64,000 nucleotides of DNA from Deinococcus alpinitundrae (GCF_009982895.1 NZ_WXZL01000012.1:1-64000); one strand, 5' to 3'; shown: positions 1 to 9,845, numbered from the stretch's first letter. Notes: generated from the letters alone by a model not told the origin. Program-made: numbers and translations.

Positions 1-21
1 TTAGCGCTGCACCGATTTTTC

Positions 22-97
<76 letters not shown>

Positions 98-108
98 AAG
101 TAGAAAAT

Positions 109-132
109 GGCCCCGAACCGATGTTCGGGGCC
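109..132 (-). terminator. Hairpin terminator between tRNA-Gly and GH15 gene
   Basis: A perfect 10-bp stem (GGCCCCGAAC / GTTCGGGGCC) has a 4-nt loop. On the minus strand it is followed by ATTTT, so it fits best as the terminator of the minus-strand GH15 gene. It may also end the tRNA transcript, but there is no T-run on the plus side. Confidence 0.6.
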
Positions 133-168
133 AGCTTGCGTTGCAGGTACCAATTGCACTTAACACGG

Positions 169-2478
169 TCAGCGTTTAGCGAGCTGCACTTGATGCTCAC
201 CATGTTCCCAGCCGTCCTCGAACAACCGGGCAAATTCCAGTGTCCGCGCCGTTCTCAGCGTCGAGGCCCGTAGGCGCACCCCCCACATGCCGAATGGCAG
301 CGCCCCGGCTTGAATGTCGTGGGTGCGTTGCCAGTTGTCGTGGCCCAGGTGCAGCGTGAACGGCCTGGTGTCCTCAACCATCAGGTCCATGCCTTTAGGC
401 AAGGTAGCGCTTGGAGCCGCGGAGCGCCAGAAGCGGATCTTCGGGCGGCGGTCAGACGCCGCGTAGCGCTCCTGCACCGTCTTAAGCCGCTCGAACGGCT
501 CGTGATGCTCGCGCGCCCACAGCAGCTTGATAAATTCAGCGTGTGCCCAGACCAGCGGCATGGCGCTGCCAGCGGGTTTCCCCGGATAAAAACCGCGCTC
601 CGGCAGCGGGTCGGCGTCCCAGACCTGTTCGGGAAAGAGTCCGCCGGGACCGCAAGATTCGAGCATGGCTTTGATGTACGGCATGGGCGACTCGCCACTG
701 AGCAGCGCCAGGTGACCGCGCTCGCCAGTCAGTAGCGGCCACGGACGGCCCTTGCCCTGGCCGTCGAAGCCGCTGCCGTCGTCGTAATTGCCGTAGCCGT
801 CATGCTGGTAGCGGTAATAAAGCGGGCCGTGCGGCGAGTCGTAGCGCAACTCGCCGTCCACCACCCGCAGCGTGTCCTGAATGCGCGGATCGCGGGCGTC
901 TCGCAGGCCCATACGGACCAGGTAGCCGAAATCCAGGCTGACGATCTCTCCGGCCCGGACCACCCTGCCCCCAGTATTGGCGAGCGTGAGCAGTTGTTGG
1001 CCGGGGAGATCGGCGGCTTGAGGCGCGATGCGGATGTAGTAGCCGGGCACGCCGTACTGGTGCGCCAGCGGTGCATCCTCTCCACTCACGTAGCACCAGT
1101 CTTCCAGGCGGTCATTCCAGTCGTCGGCCAGCGCCTCGGCGTACTGACGCTCCTCGCGGCTGAGCCAGGGACCCGCGCCCACCAGCGCAGCGATAATGAC
1201 AGCCAGGGTGTAGGCGCTGACCCCGCTGTTTTCTTCCCAGCGGTCTTCCGGACTGACGGGGCCGCTGCGAATCAGGTAGCCTGCTGCCCGCTGAACCGCA
1301 CGGGTCACCGAGAGGAACCGGATGTTGTGAACGGCCCCCAGTTCATGCATCTTGGCGGCCAGCAGCACGGCAAACGCCGTTTCGTCGAGCTGGTCTCCGG
1401 TCCAGTAACTCTCGCCGTCGGGGAAGATGTTCTGCGGCCAGTGACCGTCGCGGCCCTGGGTGGCCAGCAGGTATTCCAGCCCCCGCCCGGCGGCCTCGTG
1501 TTGTCCGGCGGCCAGCAGCGCCGTAACCCCTTCCACCATGTCGCGCGGCCAGACCAGGTGGTAGCCGCCCGCGTCGGCGTGCGACTGCCCGAATGGCACG
1601 CTGAGGCTGGCGATGATGCCGCCGGGAAAGTCGCGGCCCTCGTGCACGCGGATGACCTGGGCGCTGAGGCGGGCACGGCTGACTTCGGCGCGGTTGCCGG
1701 GCGGCAGGTTCAGCACCTCGGTCCAGCGCTGCCAGTCGTTCAGAAAACGCGCGCGCACCGCCGGAAAGTTCAGGTGAACGCTGGAGCGGGCGTGCAGCAG
1801 CGCCGACTCGGGATGGTTGGCGAACGACAGCGCGATGATCCCTTCCTTCTCGCGCAACTCGCCGATCAGCGCCACGTTGCCGCCCTCGGCGCGATCATAG
1901 GTCCAGGTCATCTCGCCGTGCTGGTCGAAGTCCTGCCACCCGTCGCTGATGCCCACGAATCCGGCGCTGGCGCGGGTCAGGCCGCCGCTGGCCAGCAGGG
2001 TCAGCACGTTCTCGCCGCGCCGGGCGAACAACGCCTCGCCGTCGACCCAGGCGGTGTTGTCGATGCCGGAGTCGCCCAGGTGAGGTGCGAGCAGGGCGTA
2101 GAGCACCGCGTCGCCGCGCAGTCGGTAGGCGATTAGCAGCGAATCGCGGTGCGGGTCGGGAACCACGTCGAGGCTGAGACTGAACCCCTCGCCTTGGTGG
2201 CGGATGCCGATGGCAGGGCCTTCTTCCGGCAGCAGCAGGCTGTAGCGGCGGCTGCGCTTGAGATCAAACCAGCCGCCGGAGGTACGAACCAGAAAGGTCA
2301 GGTCGCGCACCTGTGGATCGCCGTTGGTGGGCCAGTACACCTCGTTGAGGTTGCCGTGGCCGACGCTGGCCCAGACCCGGCCCCGGCCCAGCGAGGTGGT
2401 CACGGCGTCCTTGTCACTCGACGTCCAGGTGGGCGGCAGCCCCGGCGCACCGGGGGCGAGGCGAACAGGCTTGGACAT
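169..2478 (-). CDS. Glycoside hydrolase family 15 (glucoamylase/glucodextranase-like)
   Basis: This 769-residue protein should hydrolyse alpha-glucosidic ends of glucans or dextrans, releasing glucose. The N-terminal part, with HGNLNEVYWP near residue 42, resembles the glucodextranase N-domain. The (alpha/alpha)6 barrel follows, with VWPRDMVEG, then RWEENSG near residue 412 holding the likely acid glutamate, and FPEQVWDAD near residue 614 holding the likely base. No signal peptide is visible, so a cytoplasmic location is inferred. The start follows an AAAGGGAG ribosome site 5 nt upstream. It is the last gene of a minus-strand run that begins with a glucodextranase-C module protein. Glucoamylase, glucodextranase and trehalase-like specificity cannot be told apart here. 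Confidence 0.88.
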   Translation of the reverse strand: MSKPVRLAPGAPGLPPTWTSSDKDAVTTSLGRGRVWASVGHGNLNEVYWPTNGDPQVRDLTFLVRTSGGWFDLKRSRRYSLLLPEEGPAIGIRHQGEGFSLSLDVVPDPHRDSLLIAYRLRGDAVLYALLAPHLGDSGIDNTAWVDGEALFARRGENVLTLLASGGLTRASAGFVGISDGWQDFDQHGEMTWTYDRAEGGNVALIGELREKEGIIALSFANHPESALLHARSSVHLNFPAVRARFLNDWQRWTEVLNLPPGNRAEVSRARLSAQVIRVHEGRDFPGGIIASLSVPFGQSHADAGGYHLVWPRDMVEGVTALLAAGQHEAAGRGLEYLLATQGRDGHWPQNIFPDGESYWTGDQLDETAFAVLLAAKMHELGAVHNIRFLSVTRAVQRAAGYLIRSGPVSPEDRWEENSGVSAYTLAVIIAALVGAGPWLSREERQYAEALADDWNDRLEDWCYVSGEDAPLAHQYGVPGYYIRIAPQAADLPGQQLLTLANTGGRVVRAGEIVSLDFGYLVRMGLRDARDPRIQDTLRVVDGELRYDSPHGPLYYRYQHDGYGNYDDGSGFDGQGKGRPWPLLTGERGHLALLSGESPMPYIKAMLESCGPGGLFPEQVWDADPLPERGFYPGKPAGSAMPLVWAHAEFIKLLWAREHHEPFERLKTVQERYAASDRRPKIRFWRSAAPSATLPKGMDLMVEDTRPFTLHLGHDNWQRTHDIQAGALPFGMWGVRLRASTLRTARTLEFARLFEDGWEHGEHQVQLAKR

Positions 2479-2549
2479 GGCTCTCCCTTTGAACAGCGCT
2501 CTTCTGGCCCTGACCCTGACAGCGGGCGCTCAGGCCCGCATGAAACTGC

Positions 2550-3113
2550 TCACCTCGCCGCCGAGGCCGAGGCCGCCTCCAGCCGCCGACTGAGTTCGAC
2601 GAAGGCGCGGGCCGTAACCTGCACGTCGCCGAAGCTGCGGTGGCGGCCTCCCGGCGCAAAATCCAGGCCCAGGCGCTGGGCCAGTGCACCTAAGTTGTGT
2701 GAGCGCTCACGCGGAAAAGCGCGGCGCGAGAGCTGCACAGTGCAGACTTCACGAACGGGAGCCCACAGCAGGCCGTGTCGTCGGGCCGCCACCCGCATGA
2801 AGCCGTTGTCGAAAGCGGCGTTGTGGGCCACCACTACCGCCGTGCCCACGAAGGCCAGAAACTCCGGCAGCACCTGTTCGAGAACCGGCGCTGAGCGCAC
2901 CATCGCGTCGCTGATGCCGTGAACGCGCGCGGCTTGCCAGGGAATCGGCTTCAGCGAGCCGTCGGCGCAGAGGGGACGCACCAGCGTCTCAAAGCGCTCC
3001 TGCTCGTAAATCTGGCCGCCCCGGACTTTCAGCGCACCGATTTCCACGATGGCGTCTTTTTCCGGACTCAGGCCGGTGGTTTCCAGGTCGAAGACGACAT
3101 ATTCCCCTTGCAT
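2550..3113 (-). CDS. DEDDh 3'-5' exonuclease (DnaQ/epsilon family)
   Basis: This 187-residue single-domain protein removes nucleotides from 3' ends of DNA or RNA. FDLETTG (residues 8-14) gives the first D and [10 protein letters not shown] the second D region, and [10 protein letters not shown] the catalytic H and last D, so all DEDDh residues are present. Its size is close to the bare exonuclease domain of DNA polymerase III epsilon. No polymerase or BRCT domain is fused. It starts 5 nt after the EamA transporter gene ends, so the two are probably co-transcribed. A role as PolIII proofreader or as a general repair nuclease cannot be separated. The same frame is open far upstream of this ATG, but that stretch overlaps the transporter gene and looks non-coding. 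Confidence 0.85.
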   Translation of the reverse strand: MQGEYVVFDLETTGLSPEKDAIVEIGALKVRGGQIYEQERFETLVRPLCADGSLKPIPWQAARVHGISDAMVRSAPVLEQVLPEFLAFVGTAVVVAHNAAFDNGFMRVAARRHGLLWAPVREVCTVQLSRRAFPRERSHNLGALAQRLGLDFAPGGRHRSFGDVQVTARAFVELSRRLEAASASAAR

Positions 3114-3118
3114 AGCCT

Positions 3119-4021
3119 TCAGGGTAGCGCCTCCTGAGCCTCTCTCGGCGCGGTGCTCAGCAGCAGGGCGGCCACGATGACAAGCGCCGCGCCGCCGAGT
3201 GCCGCCGGACCCAGGCGCTCGGCGAACAGCAATGCTGCGAGCAGCGAGGCCACCACCGGCTCGATGCTGGCGATCACGCTGGCACGGGTGGGATTGAGCC
3301 GCTGCAGGCCCAGGCTGTAGGCGCTGTAGGCCGCGAAGGTGCACAGCAGGGCGATCAGACCGAGATTGAGCCAGGCCGCCGGGGACTTGTGGACGAAACC
3401 GACAAAGGGGAGCAGGCCCAGCGCCCCCACCGGTAGCGCCACGGCGTAGAGTGCCTGCGGGTCGTAGCGCTCGAAAAAGACCCGGCCATACAGGTAATAC
3501 AAGCTGTAGGTCAGGCCCGCCGTGAGGCCCCAGCCAAGTGAGAGCACCGACACTTGCACCCCCGAGCCGCCGCCCAGCGAGATCAGTGCCACGCCAACCA
3601 GGGTCAGGGCCACCGCGCCGAGTTCGCGCTTGCCCAGCCGCTCGTTCCAGAACAGCCAGCCGGAAAGCGCCACGAACGCCGGAGCGGTGTAGAGCAGCAC
3701 CGAGGCCAGGCTCGCGCCGCCTGCCCGGACCGCCAGTTGGTAGCTGGCGTAAAACAGGCTGACCCCGCCCAGCCCGAACAGCCCGGTGATCAGCAGATCG
3801 CGGCCACGCGGCCAGGCGCTGCGGCGCACGCCGGCGCTGAGGGCAAAACAGCCGCCGCCCAGCAAGGCCCGCCAGAACGCGACTTCCAGCGGCGAGACGC
3901 CTTCCTGCTGGGTGAATTTGCCGAAGATGCCCAGCAGGCCCCACAAACAGGCGGCCAGCAGCACCCAGCCTGCCCCGGTGCGGGCCGCCGACCCGAGGTT
4001 CGTCGCGTGCGGGCGACTCAA
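3119..4021 (-). CDS. EamA/DMT-family transporter
   Basis: A 300-residue inner-membrane protein with about ten hydrophobic helices arranged as two EamA repeats, the usual size of the drug/metabolite transporter family. The [12 protein letters not shown] and [12 protein letters not shown] segments fit the family. The substrate is unknown; relatives export amino acids, sugars or nucleobases. The start is TTG at 4021, overlapping the preceding stop codon by 4 nt, which implies translational coupling to the glucodextranase-C-like gene. Confidence 0.85.
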   Translation of the reverse strand: MSRPHATNLGSAARTGAGWVLLAACLWGLLGIFGKFTQQEGVSPLEVAFWRALLGGGCFALSAGVRRSAWPRGRDLLITGLFGLGGVSLFYASYQLAVRAGGASLASVLLYTAPAFVALSGWLFWNERLGKRELGAVALTLVGVALISLGGGSGVQVSVLSLGWGLTAGLTYSLYYLYGRVFFERYDPQALYAVALPVGALGLLPFVGFVHKSPAAWLNLGLIALLCTFAAYSAYSLGLQRLNPTRASVIASIEPVVASLLAALLFAERLGPAALGGAALVIVAALLLSTAPREAQEALP

Positions 4022-4770
4022 GCGCCGCGCCGCCAGGCCAGGATCCCCAGCACGCTGGCCGCCACCAGCCCGGCCACCGCCAGCCCCAGCAGAGACAGTG
4101 CCCGCACGTCGCGCACCTGGCCCACGGCCCTGAGTTCGCCGGTGGTGTAGACCGATTTCTGATCGCCGCTGAGCAGCACATCCAGCGGCGCGGGCGTGCC
4201 TTCGCGGGCGCTTCTCAGGGCGCTCGGCGAGGTGTCGCCGCCGGGCTGCGCCACTCCGTCGGGGCTAAACGGAGTGTAGAGACTGGTCGTGACCCAGTAG
4301 CTGTAGCGTCCAGCCGGCAGGTCGGTGCCGATGATAATGTCGGTGCCGCTCAAGCTGACGCGCGGCGCAGGGCGGCTGAGCCGCTTCCCCGCTGCATCGG
4401 CGCTGAAGTGCTGGGCGACGAAACCGTTGACGCGGTAGTGTTCCTGCCAGCCGGGTGGCCTGGCGGCACGCAGGCCCAGGCCATCCAGATCGTTTGCGCC
4501 GCCTGGCCTGGTCTTGACGAAAATATCGAGGTTGAATCCGGAAAACCCTGCCGGAGCTTGCCAGGGGTTGCCGACGGCCCCCAGGGCAGTCCTGAGCTGC
4601 ACCTCGCCGCCCACGTTCTCGGCTCTAAACAGCCTCAGATCGAGCATGGCCTCAGTGACGGCGGGCCGGGTCGGCAACTGGTAACTGCCGTCGCCGCTGG
4701 CGTCACCCGTCGGGTCGGGCACGCTCAGCAGCAGGGCGGCGGGAATGAAGGCGGCCAGCAACACAGACAC
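4018..4770 (-). CDS. Membrane-anchored glucodextranase C-module protein
   Basis: A 250-residue protein with an N-terminal hydrophobic export segment (about residues 1-17), directly followed by [16 protein letters not shown] and later [10 protein letters not shown] and LDIFV. These are features I associate with the C-terminal binding module of glucodextranase (Pfam Glucodextran_C, PF09985). One C-terminal transmembrane helix (about 226-246, ending WRRGA) would anchor it with the module outside. It starts with GTG and has a TATACT box 7 nt before the start, so the mRNA is probably leaderless. In Arthrobacter glucodextranase this module is fused to a GH15 domain. Here the GH15 gene lies three genes downstream on the same strand. 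The assignment rests on motif recall. Confidence 0.7.
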   Translation of the reverse strand: MSVLLAAFIPAALLLSVPDPTGDASGDGSYQLPTRPAVTEAMLDLRLFRAENVGGEVQLRTALGAVGNPWQAPAGFSGFNLDIFVKTRPGGANDLDGLGLRAARPPGWQEHYRVNGFVAQHFSADAAGKRLSRPAPRVSLSGTDIIIGTDLPAGRYSYWVTTSLYTPFSPDGVAQPGGDTSPSALRSAREGTPAPLDVLLSGDQKSVYTTGELRAVGQVRDVRALSLLGLAVAGLVAASVLGILAWRRGA

Positions 4771-4777
4771 GCCGGGC

Positions 4778-4783
4778 AGTATA
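4778..4783 (-). promoter_or_regulatory. -10 box TATACT, leaderless start of 4770 gene
   Basis: TATACT lies 7 nt before the GTG start at 4770. No ribosome binding site fits between them, so transcription would begin at or next to the start codon. Confidence 0.55.
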
Positions 4784-4878
4784 GCGAGCGGTCCTCAGGG
4801 GCAGGTCGAGCAGTATAAGCGCCGGACCCAGGCGCTAGGCGCGGACCCTCAAAAAACCGCTAGGATAGCAGACACTGC

Positions 4879-5910
4879 ATGGCTTTTCCGTTCATGACTC
4901 CTGATCTCTTTTCTCTCGAAGGTCGCCGCGCGCTGCTGACGTTGACCCTGGGCCTGATGGTGATGGGGCTGCTGCTGCGTCTGGGTCTGTTCGCCTTCAG
5001 CGAACCCATCGTCCTGGCGCGCCCCGCCAGCTGGCTTCCCCTGGTGGTGGCCGCGACGCTGCTGCTGATCTCGCGCAGAAGATGGCCGCTGAGAATCAGC
5101 GTGGCGCTGAGCGTGCTGGTGTTCGCGCTGGTGGCGCTGCAAGATCTGTTCCAGGCGCTGCTAATTGGCAGCTTGCCCAGAGGCCTGAGTTTGTGGACGC
5201 CTGCCGTGATCATCGAGGTCTTTTTGCTGCTGGGGTCGTCGGCGGGGCTGGCGGTCACCGGATTGTTCGGGACACTGCTGCTGGGCGTGCTGCTGTGGCA
5301 CCTGCCGCTGGCGCTGGTGATCCAGCAGTCCTGGGTCAATCTGGTGCTGGCCACGCTGCTGCTGACCTGGCTGGGCTACGGGCTCAGCCGGTTTCTGGAG
5401 CGTGCTTACCGGATGCAGGAAAGCAGCAGCGCCGCGCTGGTCGAGGCCCGCCAGGACGCCCTGACGCGGGTGCTGGGCCGGGCCGCCATCGAGGACGAAC
5501 TTGATCTGGCGCTCGAACGTGCCGAGCTGCACGGCAGTCCGCTGAGCCTGGTGGTCTGCGATCTCGACCATTTCAAGACGGTCAACGATCGCCACGGCCA
5601 CGCGGTGGGCGACGAGGTGCTGCGCGGGGTCGCCAAGCTGCTGCGCCGCAGCGTGGGCCAGGGCAGTAGCGTGGGGCGTTGGGGCGACGAGGAATTCTTG
5701 CTGGTAGTGCCGCTCGCCAAGCCGGATGCCCTGGGCCTGGCCGAGCAGCTCCGGCGCGATATTCAGGCCAGCCAGGTGGCTGGGCTGCGCGTCACGGTGA
5801 GCCTGGGGGTGGCCGCTTACCGCAGCGGTGAGAGTGCCACCAGCGTGTTTGCCCGCGCCGATCGGCGGCTCTACGCGGCCAAACGAGCCGGGCGTAACAC
5901 GGTGCGCTGA
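4879..5910 (+). CDS. Membrane GGDEF protein with variant GDEEF motif
   Basis: 343 residues. The first ~180 form five or six transmembrane helices with no recognised sensory fold; the rest is a GGDEF domain. The metal/nucleotide motif CDLDHFKTVND is intact near residue 230. The signature near residue 267 reads RWGDEEF: aligned to GG(D/E)EF, the second glycine is aspartate while the catalytic acid is kept as glutamate. It may make c-di-GMP weakly, or only bind GTP. A short linker helix precedes the domain, which could pass a membrane signal to it. Transcribed in the same direction as recD2, 78 nt upstream of it. Confidence 0.87.
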   Translation: MAFPFMTPDLFSLEGRRALLTLTLGLMVMGLLLRLGLFAFSEPIVLARPASWLPLVVAATLLLISRRRWPLRISVALSVLVFALVALQDLFQALLIGSLPRGLSLWTPAVIIEVFLLLGSSAGLAVTGLFGTLLLGVLLWHLPLALVIQQSWVNLVLATLLLTWLGYGLSRFLERAYRMQESSSAALVEARQDALTRVLGRAAIEDELDLALERAELHGSPLSLVVCDLDHFKTVNDRHGHAVGDEVLRGVAKLLRRSVGQGSSVGRWGDEEFLLVVPLAKPDALGLAEQLRRDIQASQVAGLRVTVSLGVAAYRSGESATSVFARADRRLYAAKRAGRNTVR

Positions 5911-5988
5911 ACAGATGTTCCAGGCGGCGGGTTCACCCCGAGTCCACACCTGCCGGAGCTGATATGCTGAGAGCAGAATGGAGCCGCC

Positions 5989-8094
5989 GTGACCGATCTC
6001 GCCTCGCTGACCGATTTCAGACCCCGGCAGCTCAGTGTGACGGGCAGCGTCAACAAGGTGCGCTACCGTGCCGAGAGCGGCTTTACGGTGCTGTCAGCCA
6101 CCCTCCGAAACGAGGAGGGCGAGGATGGCGACGCCACGGTGGTGGGCCTGATGCCGCCGCTGGATATCGGCGACCGCTTCAGCGCCGAGGTCAGCATGGA
6201 AGAGCACCGCGAGTACGGCTACCAATACAAGGTGCTGAACATGGTGCTGGAAGCGGTGCCCGCCGACCTCACAGAGGAGGGGGTGGCTGCTTACCTGGAA
6301 GCCCGCGTGGGCGGCGTCGGCAAGGTGCTGGCGAGGCGCATCGCCTCACATTTCGGCCCGGCGACGTTTGCCGTGCTCTCGGACACCCCCGAGAAGATGC
6401 TTCAGGTGCCGGGCATCACCCAGGCCACCTTATTCAAGATGACCCAGAGCTGGAGTGTGCAGGGCGGCGAGCGGCGGGCGCTGGCGGCCTTGCAGGGCCT
6501 GGGCCTGAGCATTTCTCAGGCGCAGCGTGCGGCCAAGCACTTCGGAGAGGCGGCAGCCGAGCGCTTGCAGGCCGACATCTACGCCCTGACCGAAGTGGAA
6601 GGCATCGGCTTTCTGACTGCCGACAAACTGGCCCGCGAACAGGGCATGACGCTCGACGACCCACGCCGCCTGACCGCCGCCGCCGTCTACGCCGTGCAGC
6701 AGGCCGCGCAGCAGGGCGGCCACAGCTACCTGCCGCGTGAGCGTGCCGAAAAGGGCGTGGCCCACTACGCCCGCGTCACGCCGGAGCAGGCGCTGCTGGC
6801 CCTCGACAACGCCGTGGAGCTGAACCGGCTCAAAGACGACGCGGGCCGCATCTACCTGCCGCCAGTCTTGCGCGCCGAGCGGCGGCTGGCCGGAACCATC
6901 CGCACCCTGATCAATACCCCACCCACCGGCGAGTGGAGCGTGCCCGCCGGAGCCGAACAGGGCTTATCCGAGGAGCAGGCCAGCGTGCTGCACCTGATGG
7001 AAGCGCACCGCCTAGTGGTCCTGACCGGCGGCCCCGGCACCGGCAAGAGCACCACCACGCGCGCGGTGGCCGACCTGGCCGAGTCGCTGGGGCTGGAGGT
7101 CGGCCTGTGTGCGCCCACCGGCAAGGCGGCGCGGCGGCTGAGCGAGGTCACGGGCCGCAGCGCCAGCACCATTCACCGCCTGCTCGGCTACGGCCCCGAG
7201 GGTTTCCGGCACAACCACCTCGAACCGGCCCCTTATGAGCTGATCATCGTGGACGAGGTGAGCATGTGCGGTGACGCATTGATGCTGAGCTTACTGACCG
7301 CTGTAGCGCCGGGCGCGCGGGTACTGCTGGTGGGCGACACCGATCAGTTGCCTCCGGTGGATGCGGGGTTGCCGCTACACGCCATCACCCAGGTGGCACC
7401 GGCCATCCGGCTCTCGCAGGTGTACCGCCAGGCGGCCCAGAACCCGATTATCCGGGCGGCCCACGATCTGCTGCATGGTCAGGCTCCGGCCTGGGGACCC
7501 GCAGAACTCCACTTCGTGCCCACCGAGGCGGACGTGGGCGCGCGGCGGGTGGCCCTCTTGGTGCGCGAACTCGGCGGTCCCGGCAAGGTACAGGTCCTCA
7601 CCCCCATGCGCAAGGGACCGCTGGGCGTGGAGATGCTCAACCACCACCTTCAGGGCGTCTTCAACCCCGGCGTGGGGGGCGTACGCATTGCTGACGGCGA
7701 AGCGCGGGCCGGGGACATTGTGGTGCAGACCAAGAACGACTACCAGAACGAGGTCTTCAACGGCACGCTCGGCACCGTGCTGCGCGAGGACCGGGGCAAG
7801 TTGCAGGTGGATTTCGACGGCAACGTCGTGGACCTCGCCGGAGCTGAGCTCTTCAACCTCCAGCTCGGCTACGCCCTGACCGTCCACCGCGCCCAGGGCA
7901 GTGAGTGGGGCACGGTGCTGGGCGTGCTGCACGAGGCCCATATGCCGATGCTCTCGCGCAACCTGGCCTACACCGCCCTGACGCGGGCCAGGGAGCGGTT
8001 TGTGGGCGTCGGCTCAGAGAGTGCCTGGGTGCGGGCGGCGGGTCGACAGAAAGACGAGCGCCACACGGCGCTGCTGGAGCGGATCCGCGGCTGA
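5989..8094 (+). CDS. recD2: RecD2-type 5'-3' DNA helicase
   Basis: 701 residues, near the length of Deinococcus RecD2. An N-terminal OB/HhH region (GVGKVLARRI, VPGITQATLF, VEGIGFLTADKLA, residues ~100-230) precedes the SF1B helicase core: Walker A GGPGTGKST near residue 346, Walker B IIVDEVSM near 419, LVGDTDQLPPV, and motif VI LTVHRAQGSEW near the end. It unwinds DNA 5'-3' without RecBC, and in Deinococcus contributes to repair and oxidative-stress survival. The start is GTG at 5989 with GGAG 5 nt upstream; this is the start that gives the usual family length. Confidence 0.95.
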   Translation: MTDLASLTDFRPRQLSVTGSVNKVRYRAESGFTVLSATLRNEEGEDGDATVVGLMPPLDIGDRFSAEVSMEEHREYGYQYKVLNMVLEAVPADLTEEGVAAYLEARVGGVGKVLARRIASHFGPATFAVLSDTPEKMLQVPGITQATLFKMTQSWSVQGGERRALAALQGLGLSISQAQRAAKHFGEAAAERLQADIYALTEVEGIGFLTADKLAREQGMTLDDPRRLTAAAVYAVQQAAQQGGHSYLPRERAEKGVAHYARVTPEQALLALDNAVELNRLKDDAGRIYLPPVLRAERRLAGTIRTLINTPPTGEWSVPAGAEQGLSEEQASVLHLMEAHRLVVLTGGPGTGKSTTTRAVADLAESLGLEVGLCAPTGKAARRLSEVTGRSASTIHRLLGYGPEGFRHNHLEPAPYELIIVDEVSMCGDALMLSLLTAVAPGARVLLVGDTDQLPPVDAGLPLHAITQVAPAIRLSQVYRQAAQNPIIRAAHDLLHGQAPAWGPAELHFVPTEADVGARRVALLVRELGGPGKVQVLTPMRKGPLGVEMLNHHLQGVFNPGVGGVRIADGEARAGDIVVQTKNDYQNEVFNGTLGTVLREDRGKLQVDFDGNVVDLAGAELFNLQLGYALTVHRAQGSEWGTVLGVLHEAHMPMLSRNLAYTALTRARERFVGVGSESAWVRAAGRQKDERHTALLERIRG

Positions 8095-8155
8095 AATTAC
8101 TGGTTCAACGTCGTCACAGTCAGGATTTTGCAAGGCCCAGAGGACTACACTCCTC

Positions 8156-8233
8156 ATGATGGCCTCCTGCTTTTTCCTGCTGGTCGACGGCGCTGCTGGA
8201 CATGGCCAGGGTCGTGGTCTTGAAAGCTGCTGA
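8156..8233 (+). CDS. Possible 25-codon leaderless ORF before the HD-GYP gene
   Basis: TACACT at 8146-8151 lies 4 and 7 nt before two tandem ATG codons (8156, 8159). The frame runs for 25 codons and ends at 8233, overlapping the start of the HD-GYP gene at 8202 in another frame. It could be a coupled upstream ORF, or the box may simply drive the HD-GYP gene. The predicted peptide has no recognisable features. Confidence 0.25.
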   Translation: MMASCFFLLVDGAAGHGQGRGLESC

Positions 8234-9845
8234 CTTGCCGGGTGTCGTGTCTGCTGGGGCGGATTTGCACCGCGCTTCCAGGACACCCAAACCCGGTGTG
8301 GAAGCGCAGGCGCTGGTGCTGTTGGCCCAGTCTTCCGAGGACGTGTTCCGGCGCTGCGTCAGCCTGGCACTGGAGATCACGCGGGCCACGACCTCGATGG
8401 TGCTGCTGCACCGGCCCGCGCTGGACGTGCTGGAAGTGGTCGCGGCCAGCGGCCATCTGGCCGAGGAGGCCACCGGGCGGCGGCTGAGGCGCGGCGAAGC
8501 GCTGGGCTGGCGGGTCTTTGACGCGGGTGAGGTGCAGATTGTCGAGCAGGCGCAGGACACCGCCGAGGCCTATTTCGTCTCTGGGCGTCCCCAGCCCGGT
8601 ATGTACCTGGGGGTGCCGCTGCTCGACCCGGAAGGCCAGGTGTTGGGCGTGCTGTCTGCCGACACCACCAACACCACGGAGCGGCTCGACGCGGCAGACG
8701 CGCAGGTGCTGCTGCTGCTGGGGCAGGCCGCCGGCGTGGCCTACAGCCGCTGGCTGGCGCTCGAACACGCCCAGGTCACGGCGCGGCAGTTCGAGCGCCT
8801 CGCCACGCTGACGCCGGAGCTGGACCGCCTGACCCAGCCCGAAGAGATTGCCCGGCTGGCACTGCAAGCACTGATCGACATGAGTGGGTTTACTTCCGGA
8901 GCGGTGTTCGCCATCGACCCCCAGGGTCAGGCCACCCTGACCGTGCTGGAGGGCGAAGCCTACGAAGGTCCACCCAGCGTTGCCCGCCTCCGTGAGCCGC
9001 ACCCGCCGGTAGGCCTCGTGGCGGAGGTGTTGCGAACCGGCAGTCCGCAGTTGGTGCCCGATTACCTGGGCTGGAGCGGCCCACGTGTGGGCGGTATCTA
9101 TACCGCCGTCGCCGCGCCGCTGCGTTCACGTGGACAGGTCGTGGGCGTGATCGGCCTGATGCATACCCGTCACCGTCACGACGCCCCCGGCGAAATCATG
9201 ACCCTGCTGGGGATGGTCGCGGCCCGCATCGATCAAGCGCTGGAACGCGCCGCCGGACTGGAGTATCTGCATCAGACGCGTGAGGCGGCCCTGCGGGCGC
9301 TGGGCCGGGTGCTCGAAGGCCGCGACGGCGATACCTTCGGCCACACTGACCGCGTCACCACGCTGGCCCTGAAACTGGGTGAAGCGCTGGGCCAGTCGCC
9401 GGAGGACTTACAGCATCTGCGCTGGGGCGCGTACTTGCACGACATCGGCAAGGTGGCGGTGGGCGACGACGTGCTGCGCAAGCCCGGTGCGTTGACTGCG
9501 GGGGAGCGTCGGCTGATGCAGCGCCATGTGGTGGTTGGGGACGACATGCTGCGTGACGAAATGTTCGTGCCGCGTGCGGTCAGGGAAGTGGTGCGCCACC
9601 ATCACGAACGCTGGGACGGTTCGGGCTATCCGGACCAACTGGCGAGGCAGGCGATTCCGCTGCTGGCCCGCATCTTCAGCGTGGTGGACGTCTACGACGC
9701 GCTGCTCAGTGAGCGGCCCTACAAACGGGCCTGGCCCCAGTCGGAGGCCCTGGCCGAACTCCAGCGCTGCGCGGGCAGTCAGTTCGATCCTCAGATCGTC
9801 GAGGTCTTCGTGGAATTGGAGCAGCCGTGGCCTGTCTCCCGGTGA
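8202..9845 (+). CDS. GAF-GAF-HD-GYP c-di-GMP phosphodiesterase
   Basis: 547 residues with no transmembrane segments, so cytoplasmic. Two GAF domains (about 35-180 and 205-345) precede an HD-GYP domain. HDIGK lies near residue 412 and HHHERWDGSGYP near 466, so the metal ligands and the GYP signature are all intact. It should hydrolyse c-di-GMP, with activity set by whatever the GAF domains bind. A TPR-GGDEF gene follows 34 nt downstream, so a degrading and a synthesising enzyme are paired. The ATG at 8202 has only a weak GGA upstream; a start a few codons later is possible. Confidence 0.92.
   Translation: MARVVVLKAADLPGVVSAGADLHRASRTPKPGVEAQALVLLAQSSEDVFRRCVSLALEITRATTSMVLLHRPALDVLEVVAASGHLAEEATGRRLRRGEALGWRVFDAGEVQIVEQAQDTAEAYFVSGRPQPGMYLGVPLLDPEGQVLGVLSADTTNTTERLDAADAQVLLLLGQAAGVAYSRWLALEHAQVTARQFERLATLTPELDRLTQPEEIARLALQALIDMSGFTSGAVFAIDPQGQATLTVLEGEAYEGPPSVARLREPHPPVGLVAEVLRTGSPQLVPDYLGWSGPRVGGIYTAVAAPLRSRGQVVGVIGLMHTRHRHDAPGEIMTLLGMVAARIDQALERAAGLEYLHQTREAALRALGRVLEGRDGDTFGHTDRVTTLALKLGEALGQSPEDLQHLRWGAYLHDIGKVAVGDDVLRKPGALTAGERRLMQRHVVVGDDMLRDEMFVPRAVREVVRHHHERWDGSGYPDQLARQAIPLLARIFSVVDVYDALLSERPYKRAWPQSEALAELQRCAGSQFDPQIVEVFVELEQPWPVSR

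Noticed and set aside
2550..4181. A single 543-codon gene covering the exonuclease and upstream DNA
   Set aside because: Only the last 187 codons carry domain motifs; the rest overlaps the EamA gene in another frame and has non-coding composition.
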